Part shown: positions 59,026-64,000 of the stretch, piece by piece | How the letters are laid out: every line of letters starts with the position of its first letter | How positions within the stretch are numbered: position 1 is the stretch's first letter | Source of the DNA: Paludibacteraceae bacterium | GTDB lineage: Bacteria; Bacteroidota; Bacteroidia; Bacteroidales; Paludibacteraceae | DNA: 64,000 nucleotides | Direction: 5' to 3' | Assembly: GCA_905233375.1 (NCBI GenBank) | Contig: CAJOEJ010000018.1 | Coordinates: forward strand, 19,494 to 83,493 | Notes under the pieces: generated by a model | Told to the model about the DNA's origin: nothing | What the model saw: the letters and a program-made list of their open reading frames with translations, nothing else | The model's database searches: none | Made by a program: the position numbers and the translations under genes

Positions 59026-60053
59026 TTCTGTTTCTTTTGTACATTGTCCTTTGCACCTTGTACTATATTAAGGTGCATAATGATCTCCGCCTGCATCTTC
59101 TTGTCCCCGTCTTTGGCTTTCCATTGGGCGCGGGTGAGGTAGAACAACGCCAGATCGTCCTTGCCCTGCAGGTGGAGTATCCATCCGTAGGTATCGAGAT
59201 AGACGGGGTTGTCCGGCTGTTCGCGGATGGTGATCGCACTCATGCGCTCCGCCTCGTTCAGGTTCCCCCCGTGCGTCGCTATGTGATAGGCGTAGTTATT
59301 GAGGATGAGCAGGTTGTACGGATCCACATCCAGAAAATCCAGATACGCCTTGCTGATGACTGTCGGCTTGGCATTCATCGCCTGCAGGGCATCGATACGG
59401 AACGCAAGAAAACGCAGGTCCGTAGGGTCCGTCTCGAGGTATTTGTCCAAGGCGGCAAGCACTTTCTTGGGCTTTTTCCAATTGCTGTATATACGTGCGC
59501 GCATCAAAGCGCTGTTTGCGTCATACCCGTGCTGCAGATCCAGCTCGTCCTGCAGCGCCAAGGCTTTCTTCCACTGCGCCTTGTACAGATAGCTGCTCTG
59601 CAAACGCTCCAACAGATCCTCCTCTACAAAGGCGATCTCTTTCTTTTTGACCGCGGCGGACTGCACGTCGTAGGCATGCTGCAGAACTTGTATCGCCGCT
59701 TCGTTCCCCTCCGGCGTGCGCTGATCCCACAGGGTTTGGCTGTACCGATACCAGAAATGATGCGGGTCGGTCTCAAACGCCCGGCGGAAACAGTCGGTGG
59801 CATCGTCCGTGCGCCCCGTGCTGGAGTATAGTATTCCTATCACCGTCAACGCCTGCGGGTCGTCGGGATCTATCGCCTGACACATCTGCAGGAGCGCAAA
59901 CGCGTCGGCGTAGCGGTCTTCGCTGATCGCCTGCCGCGCCGCGTACCAGTAGTAGCGGTACTGCTGCTCCTGCTCCGTGGTCATGGCTTGCATCTTGAGA
60001 GCAAAGAGCAAGGAGCAAAGAGCAAAGACTAATATGTATCTTTTAACTTTCAA
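59022..60053 (-). CDS. Tetratricopeptide repeat protein
   Basis: 343 residues, signal peptide YILVFALCSLLFALKMQA, which is itself encoded by a GAGCAAA-word repeat. About seven TPR-like helical pairs (YADAFALLQMCQAIDPDDPQALTVIGILYSSTGRTDDATDCFRRAF, split in reading; KKALALQDELDLQHG; NLNEAERMSAITIREQPDNPVYLDTYGWILHLQGKDDLALFYL, split). Periplasmic scaffold in the EnvC-DUF4292 cluster, as usual in Bacteroidetes. The C-terminal tail (VQGAKDNVQKKQK) is a GTAC-word repeat. AGTTGAA words upstream. Confidence 0.88.
   Translation of the reverse strand: MKVKRYILVFALCSLLFALKMQAMTTEQEQQYRYYWYAARQAISEDRYADAFALLQMCQAIDPDDPQALTVIGILYSSTGRTDDATDCFRRAFETDPHHFWYRYSQTLWDQRTPEGNEAAIQVLQHAYDVQSAAVKKKEIAFVEEDLLERLQSSYLYKAQWKKALALQDELDLQHGYDANSALMRARIYSNWKKPKKVLAALDKYLETDPTDLRFLAFRIDALQAMNAKPTVISKAYLDFLDVDPYNLLILNNYAYHIATHGGNLNEAERMSAITIREQPDNPVYLDTYGWILHLQGKDDLALFYLTRAQWKAKDGDKKMQAEIIMHLNIVQGAKDNVQKKQK
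59034..59072 (-). repeat. GTAC-word repeat forming the TPR protein tail
   Basis: Gene strand TATAGTACAAGGTGCAAAGG then ACAATGTACAAAAG; encodes VQGAKDNVQKK at the C-terminus. Confidence 0.65.
59997..60028 (-). repeat. GAGCAAA-word repeat in the TPR signal peptide
   Basis: Plus strand GAGAGCAAAGAGCAAGGAGC, AAAGAGCAAAG: four 7-mers. Reverse reading gives FALCSLLFAL, the signal core. Confidence 0.7.
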
Positions 60054-60094
60054 CTATACGACTTCTTTCTACTTTAAACTTTCCACTTTCAACT
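60038..60094 (-). repeat. AGTTGAA-word repeat before TPR gene
   Basis: Gene strand AGTTGAA, AGTGGAA, AGTTTAA, AGTAGAA, AGAAGTC, AGTTGAA words between dut and the TPR gene. Confidence 0.6.
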
Positions 60095-60104
60095 GTGACG
60101 AAAG

Positions 60105-60539
60105 TCACTTCCTCCCGCTATGCCCGAATCCGCCTGCCCCTCGTTCGGTGTCGCTCAGTTCGGTCACTTCGACCACTTCGGGTGCCTCATGTCTGGCAAT
60201 GACCATCTGGCATATCCGTTCTCCGGGTTCGATGGTCTGCGCCTCGCCGCTGAGGTTGATGAGGATGACGCCCACCTCGCCGCGGTAGTCGGCATCGATC
60301 GTTCCGGGCGTGTTGAGTACGGTCAGACCGCGTTTGAGTGCCAAGCCGCTACGCGGACGAATCTGCGCCTCGTAACCCGCCGGCAGTTCGATGAACAAGC
60401 CTGTCGGAATGAGCCTGCGCTCCATCGGCGCGAGGGTCACCGGCTCCGCGATGTTACACCGTATATCCATTCCCGCCGCCTGCTCACTCTCGTATCGAGG
60501 CAGCGGATTCGTGCTCTTGTTGATGATTTTCAAGATCAT
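60105..60539 (-). CDS. dut: dUTP diphosphatase
   Basis: Hydrolyses dUTP to dUMP, trimeric enzyme. 144 residues from MILKIINKS (60539), the family start. Five motifs seen: [50 protein letters not shown], and the C-terminal [11 protein letters not shown]-loop-like arm. An upstream in-frame ATG would read through the promoter and is rejected. Gene expressed from its own promoter. Confidence 0.95.
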   Translation of the reverse strand: MILKIINKSTNPLPRYESEQAAGMDIRCNIAEPVTLAPMERRLIPTGLFIELPAGYEAQIRPRSGLALKRGLTVLNTPGTIDADYRGEVGVILINLSGEAQTIEPGERICQMVIARHEAPEVVEVTELSDTERGAGGFGHSGRK

Positions 60540-60577
60540 AAGTTCTCGTTTTTTAGTTCGCAAAACCTTTGCGCCTG

Positions 60578-60609
60578 CAAAGGTACAAAAAATATTTGGA
60601 ATATGCAAA
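60578..60609 (-). promoter_or_regulatory. Promoter of dut
   Basis: Minus strand TTTG (60606-60609), 20 bp spacer, TACCTTTG (60578-60585). The following 60610-60782 shows nothing else. Confidence 0.8.
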
Positions 60610-60782
60610 TTTTTGGAGGATTTTTTTAGAATTAGCCTTCGTGCCGTTCGTCATAGGCGCAGGTTCGCGCTGGGTTTTTCTTCCAAATGTGGGTTAAAAA
60701 GTATAGATTTGGACAAAAAACACGAAAACAATTTTGTCAATTGAAAAATTTATCCATATCTATTCAATCCATCCTGATTTCT

Positions 60783-62912
60783 TTATCTCTTCTTCCCGCG
60801 GATCATTTTTATAAAGTCCAGCAAGAATGACGAAGGTTTACCTTCCACCAGCATATCGTGAATCATCGCCTCCACAGCCATATCATCCAACGCGCCTTCT
60901 TCAAATTCGTTCTTTGAGGGACCTTTAACAGGTTTGCTTCCTTTGTACTTTGTACTTTGCCCCTTTGTACCTTCCTTGTCCTTTGTACTTTGCCCCTTTG
61001 TACCTTTCTTCGGCTTCTCCATAAGCGGCTTCAGTTCAGCTATGGGAGCCGCAAAATTGTTCCGCGCCTGTAGCAACGATTCGGACGACGGTTCATCCGT
61101 TTTGAGGATCGATTGCATCAAGTGCATCTTCTCATGCAGTACCAAAAACAAGTCGCTCAGCAGCGGTTCAAAATCCGACACATCGCCTTTGTTCTTACTG
61201 CGACACGGATGGTTCGCCACTTGTTGCGCTATGGGTTCTATCAGCGGCAGGAAATACTGACAAGCCGCTTGCAAACGTCCACGCAACAGCGTCTTATCGC
61301 CATTCAGCAGCAGTTTTGTTAATTGCGGTCTGAACTTATCAGCAATCGTTTGCCACTCGGAGAAAATCGGCTGTAATGTCTCCAACCAAGGCAACGTCTC
61401 TTCATTGAACGACACTGCTTTTGTAGCTACTTTTCGCATCTGCTCCACCAAACTGAGCGTCCGATGGAAGTCAAAAAGCGCACTAAACAATAGTATCTCA
61501 TATTCCTTGCGCGCCTTCGGAAGTACCTGATTGATAGTCTCCACGGAAGGCTGGCTATCGGTATAACGAAGCACCGAAGGATCATTGGAAAGTTCGACAT
61601 GATTCAAGGGCGTGGACAACACAATGCCTTCCAACGTCCGGCAACGGGATAGCGCCACATACACCTGCCCTGCCGCAAAAGCACGTGCCGCGTCAATGAT
61701 CACTTTGTCGAACGTCAAACCCTGACTCTTGTGAATCGTCACAGCCCAAGCCAGTCGCAAGGGGTACTGCACAAACGAACCTAACACCTCCTCGTCTATC
61801 TTACCTGTTTGCTCGTCCTCACGGTAACGGATATTGTCCCAGACCATGCGGTTCACCTCGATGTCTCCGTCATCGCATCGTACCACAATCTTACCATCGT
61901 TGATATCGGTAATGACACCAATCTTCCCGTTATAAAACCGTCGCGGTTTCTGGTCGTCGTTGCGCACGAACATCACCCGTGCACCGATCTTGAGCGTCAA
62001 AATCTCCTCTGTAGGATAGATATTTACCGGAAAATCTTTCTTGATATCCGCTTCAAAAACATGTGGCTCGTCCGGCAATCGGCTCAACTCCCGTTCGTTC
62101 AGTTCGTCCGCCGAACGGTTGTGGGTCGTCAGAGTGATATGGAAGTCCTCGTCTGTGCTCCTGAACCGGGGATTATACCGCGCATTCAATAGCGCACGAC
62201 CTTGTGCAGTCAACTGATTATCACGCACTTCGTTCAGCAAGTTTACAAACGTCTGGTCTTGTTGTCGGAACACGTGATCCAGTTCTACGTAAATCGGTTG
62301 CAACTCCTTCATCACCCTCGCTTGGAAGAAATATGGTCCTTCGTAATATTTCTTCATCGCCTCCTCGTCCTCACCTTTGGTCACCACCGGAGAAAGTTGG
62401 AAAAGATCCCCGATCATCACCAACTGAACGCCTCCGAACGGCTGGTCTTTGCGGTATTTATAGCGCCGCAACACCGCATCTATCGCGTCCAGTACATCCG
62501 CACGAACCATACTGATCTCGTCTATCACCAGCATCTCCAAATGATAGAGCATGTTGCGTTTGCGTTGCGTAAGTCGCTGTTCTGCAAATAGTTGTTTGTA
62601 TGATTCGGGCGTCGGAATGAGTGTCCGAACCGGCAGTTGGAACAGCGAATGAATGGTCATTCCTCCCGCATTGATCGCAGCTACACCCGTAGGTGCCACC
62701 ACAGCCATGTTCTTAGGCGATTCTTCACGCAACTTCTTCAGGAACGTTGTCTTTCCCGTTCCTGCCTTACCCGTAATGAACAGCGGTCTGTTCGTGTGCA
62801 TCGCAAACTGCTCTGCCAGGTAGTACGGAAGAGATTGGCTTTGTGCATCTTGCTGTGCATCTTCCCCCGTCTTAAACGAGTTCGCCAAACAGATGAAAAG
62901 GTGCTTTTCCAT
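60783..62912 (-). CDS. PIF1-like superfamily 1 helicase
   Basis: About 709 residues. Walker A FITGKAGTGKTTFLK, then VVAPTGVAAINAGGMTIHSLFQLP, Walker B MLVIDEISMVRADVLDAID, MIGDLFQLSPVV, LRLAWAVTIHKSQGLTFDKVI, and VYVALSRCRTLEG near the C-terminal RecA fold: the PIF1/RRM3 pattern. 5'-3' DNA helicase in replication or repair. After residue about 540 comes a helical tail and a linker GTKGQSTKDKEGTKGQST made entirely of GTAC words, then a short domain (FEEGALDDMAVEAMIHDMLVEG). ATG 62912 preferred over TTG 62927. Confidence 0.92.
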   Translation of the reverse strand: MEKHLFICLANSFKTGEDAQQDAQSQSLPYYLAEQFAMHTNRPLFITGKAGTGKTTFLKKLREESPKNMAVVAPTGVAAINAGGMTIHSLFQLPVRTLIPTPESYKQLFAEQRLTQRKRNMLYHLEMLVIDEISMVRADVLDAIDAVLRRYKYRKDQPFGGVQLVMIGDLFQLSPVVTKGEDEEAMKKYYEGPYFFQARVMKELQPIYVELDHVFRQQDQTFVNLLNEVRDNQLTAQGRALLNARYNPRFRSTDEDFHITLTTHNRSADELNERELSRLPDEPHVFEADIKKDFPVNIYPTEEILTLKIGARVMFVRNDDQKPRRFYNGKIGVITDINDGKIVVRCDDGDIEVNRMVWDNIRYREDEQTGKIDEEVLGSFVQYPLRLAWAVTIHKSQGLTFDKVIIDAARAFAAGQVYVALSRCRTLEGIVLSTPLNHVELSNDPSVLRYTDSQPSVETINQVLPKARKEYEILLFSALFDFHRTLSLVEQMRKVATKAVSFNEETLPWLETLQPIFSEWQTIADKFRPQLTKLLLNGDKTLLRGRLQAACQYFLPLIEPIAQQVANHPCRSKNKGDVSDFEPLLSDLFLVLHEKMHLMQSILKTDEPSSESLLQARNNFAAPIAELKPLMEKPKKGTKGQSTKDKEGTKGQSTKYKGSKPVKGPSKNEFEEGALDDMAVEAMIHDMLVEGKPSSFLLDFIKMIRGKKR
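60938..61010 (-). repeat. Long GTAC-word repeat inside PIF1 gene
   Basis: About 73 bases on the plus strand of CTTTGTAC, TTTGTAC, TTTGCCCC, TTTGTACC, TTCCTTGTC and so on. Encodes KKGTKGQSTKDKEGTKGQ and STKYKGSK, a flexible linker. The reading frame differs from that used in leuS. Confidence 0.8.
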
Positions 62913-62944
62913 AGATGTTAGTAACAATAGTTACAAATTTGGAG

Positions 62945-62976
62945 CAAAGGTACTACTTTTTTTTGACATATGCAAA
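62945..62976 (-). promoter_or_regulatory. Promoter of PIF1 gene
   Basis: Minus strand TTTG (62973-62976), 20 bp spacer, TACCTTTG (62945-62952). Divergent from the promoter at 63002. Confidence 0.75.
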
Positions 62977-63001
62977 TTTTCTCCATTATATTACATTTTT
63001 T

Positions 63002-63033
63002 CTTGCATATATCAAATATTTTTCTTACCTTTG
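63002..63033 (+). promoter_or_regulatory. Promoter of conserved hypothetical gene
   Basis: CTTG (63002-63005), 20 bp spacer, TACCTTTG (63026-63033). Confidence 0.8.
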
Positions 63034-63085
63034 CACCCGATTTCGTCACAGATCCGTCGTATCATCCACATATATATTACGTACA

Positions 63086-63118
63086 ATATACGGAGGATAT
63101 ACGGAGGATATACGTAGG
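63086..63118 (+). repeat. 11 bp tandem repeat in a leader
   Basis: ATATACGGAGG twice and ATATACGTAGG once, in the 150-base leader of the 63191 gene. Same unit length as the repeat at 26201. Confidence 0.8.
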
Positions 63119-63190
63119 ATTAAGCTGAGAACAAGCGTAGAACAACCATCGTATCCGCCAAGATTGACGGATCATAAAACCCACACGCGT

Positions 63191-63535
63191 ATGGCACATG
63201 TAGAAACAAATGTAGCAATCGATTCCTTCCAAGGGAAACTCAAACGCAACGATCGTATCGTTTACCGCACACGAAATGGCAGAACGCACGCTTATGCGTT
63301 CGACCATCCTTTCCGTGGCACCGCATCGGAAGAACAAGCACAAACCCGCTCCACGTTCGGCATGGCTGTCAAGCAAGCCTCAGCCATCCTCAAAGATCCC
63401 GAACAGAAAGCCGACTGGGAGCGTCGCTATGCCTCCTACCGCAAGCACTACCGCGCCTCTTCCTCCGCCCGTTATTACTCCACCCTCCGCGGCTTCATCA
63501 TCGCCACCCTCAACGCCGAACTGAAAGGGGAATAA
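63191..63535 (+). CDS. Conserved Bacteroidales small protein, unknown function
   Basis: 114 residues starting MAHVETNVAIDSFQGKLKR. Basic and helical, with RIVYRTRNGRTHAYAF, then a second half rich in Arg, Tyr and Ala (KADWERRYASYRKHYRASSSARYYST) that could bind nucleic acid. No signal peptide. I recall similar Bacteroidales proteins of no known role, but cannot name a family. ATG 63191 chosen because upstream codons lie in the leader with tandem repeats. Own promoter; divergent from PIF1. Confidence 0.65.
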   Translation: MAHVETNVAIDSFQGKLKRNDRIVYRTRNGRTHAYAFDHPFRGTASEEQAQTRSTFGMAVKQASAILKDPEQKADWERRYASYRKHYRASSSARYYSTLRGFIIATLNAELKGE

Positions 63536-63562
63536 CGCTCCGCTGCTCCGTGCATTCTGCTG

Positions 63563-63593
63563 TCTTTAAACATTAAACTTTAAACTTTCAACT
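63563..63593. repeat. AAACTTT-word repeat
   Basis: TTTAAACATTAAACTTTAAA then CTTTCAACTA: the AGTTGAA family in reverse, between the hypothetical gene and the next promoter. A weak hairpin (AAAAATC/GATTTTT) follows. Confidence 0.5.
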
Positions 63594-63610
63594 AAAAATC
63601 TTTGATTTTT

Positions 63611-63642
63611 CTTGCATATATGAAATATTTTTTGTACCTTTG
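63611..63642 (+). promoter_or_regulatory. Promoter of DUF1016 gene
   Basis: CTTG (63611-63614), 20 bp spacer, TACCTTTG (63635-63642). Confidence 0.8.
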
Positions 63643-63709
63643 CGCCCTGAATTATAAAATGCGGGATTGTGTACATACACCATGATATGATTAACAGGAA
63701 AATAAGGCT

Positions 63710-64000
63710 ATGGCAGATATAGAGAAAGTAACACAAAAAGGATTAATGCCAATAGAACTCTTCAACGACTTGCGGCAGATCATAGACTCTGCTCGTTCAC
63801 ACGTAGCAGCAACTGCCAATTATGAGTTAACGGCGATGTATTGGAATATCGGCAATCGTATTAATCGCGATATGCTGAATAATGAGCGTGCAGAGTATGG
63901 AAAGCAAATTGTCGCAACAGTGGCGCGACAATTGCAAGAGGAGTATGGGACAAAGGGATTTGATGAAAAAAGTATCCGCAGAATGATGCAATTTGCTCAG
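63710..64000 (+). CDS. YhcG/DUF1016 PDDEXK nuclease-like protein, N-terminal part (runs off window)
   Basis: The first 97 residues are present: MADIEKVTQKGLMPIELFND, then IDSARSHVAATANYELTAMYWNIGNRI, YGKQIVATVARQLQEEYG and GFDEKSIRRMMQFAQ. This is the DUF1016 N-terminal domain, which in complete proteins precedes a PDDEXK nuclease domain (YhcG). Such genes are often found in accessory regions and near restriction systems. The C-terminal nuclease domain lies beyond the window. ATG at 63710 follows a clear promoter with a 65-base leader. Confidence 0.9.
   Translation, partial: MADIEKVTQKGLMPIELFNDLRQIIDSARSHVAATANYELTAMYWNIGNRINRDMLNNERAEYGKQIVATVARQLQEEYGTKGFDEKSIRRMMQFAQ

Noticed and set aside
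60105..60608. Longer dUTPase starting at 60608
   Set aside because: The extra N-terminus would be translated from the promoter region; ATG 60539 gives the exact family start.

Overview
The window looks like a chromosomal segment of an uncultured gut-type Bacteroidales bacterium. Evidence: at least sixteen promoters of the Bacteroidetes type (TTG-type box, a spacer of exactly 20 bp, then TAnnTTTG); no Shine-Dalgarno sites; a giant surface protein with a type IX secretion (T9SS) sorting domain; and Bacteroidetes families such as PCMD, DUF6242, DUF4292, DUF3127, DUF3467, DPP III, GH105 and PPi-dependent phosphofructokinase. Most genes are moderately GC-rich by eye, while a few short genes (two small secreted proteins, two S23-type four-helix-bundle proteins, a paralogous-domain remnant) are clearly AT-rich.

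Layout. 1-4.7 kb: end of leuS, tRNA-Lys, ispG, pfp. 4.7-5.9 kb: gene-poor AT-rich island with a broken gene and a small secreted protein. 5.9-15.3 kb: lipid kinase, secreted protein, xseA, helix-hairpin-helix protein, GH105, murI, pnp, aroC. 15.3-17.4 kb (minus): PspC/PadR membrane-stress-like cluster and a secreted protein. 17.5-26 kb (minus): hexuronate catabolism cluster uxaB-uxaA-uxaC-kdgK-(S23 gene)-kdgA-exuT. It would import galacturonate/glucuronate and convert it to pyruvate and glyceraldehyde 3-phosphate; the GH105 lipoprotein at 9.7 kb could supply unsaturated galacturonate. 26.5-35 kb: second small secreted protein with a long structured leader, then an outer-membrane barrel and a 2150-residue repeat adhesin. 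35-43.3 kb: ddl, polyprenyl synthase, hypothetical, formyl-THF cyclo-ligase, DUF6242 lipoprotein, pgk, DUF3127, phosphatase, recO. 43.3-62.9 kb (minus): C40 peptidase, an AroA-glycosyltransferase fusion, DPP III, nucleoside phosphorylase, a second S23 gene, DUF3467, GT2, PCMD, TolC, U32 peptidase (split), TrmH, RimM, lipoproteins, FKBP, EnvC, DUF4292, TPR, dut, PIF1 helicase. 63-64 kb: a conserved hypothetical and the start of a YhcG/DUF1016 nuclease gene.

The most unusual property is a genome-wide style of short word repeats. Tracts of roughly 7-8 nt words (GTACAAA, CACCAAT, AGTTGAA, AATCGTC, CTTCAAT, GAGCAAA and others) sit between genes, at start codons, and inside variable loops or signal peptides of housekeeping proteins (LeuS, Ddl, AroC, MurI, XseA, TrmH, DPP III, PIF1 and others). 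Inside genes they are in frame and, for the CACCAAT family, always in the stop-free orientation. In one case (U32 peptidase) such a tract coincides with a frame break. Both S23/four-helix-bundle genes are bracketed by inverted copies of the GTAC-word repeat (21 bp perfect inverted repeats around the second), suggesting a small mobile cassette. Several core enzymes (IspG, AroC, RimM, AroA) are also internally shortened compared with their families.

All functions are assigned by reading the sequence and recalling family motifs; no database search was run.
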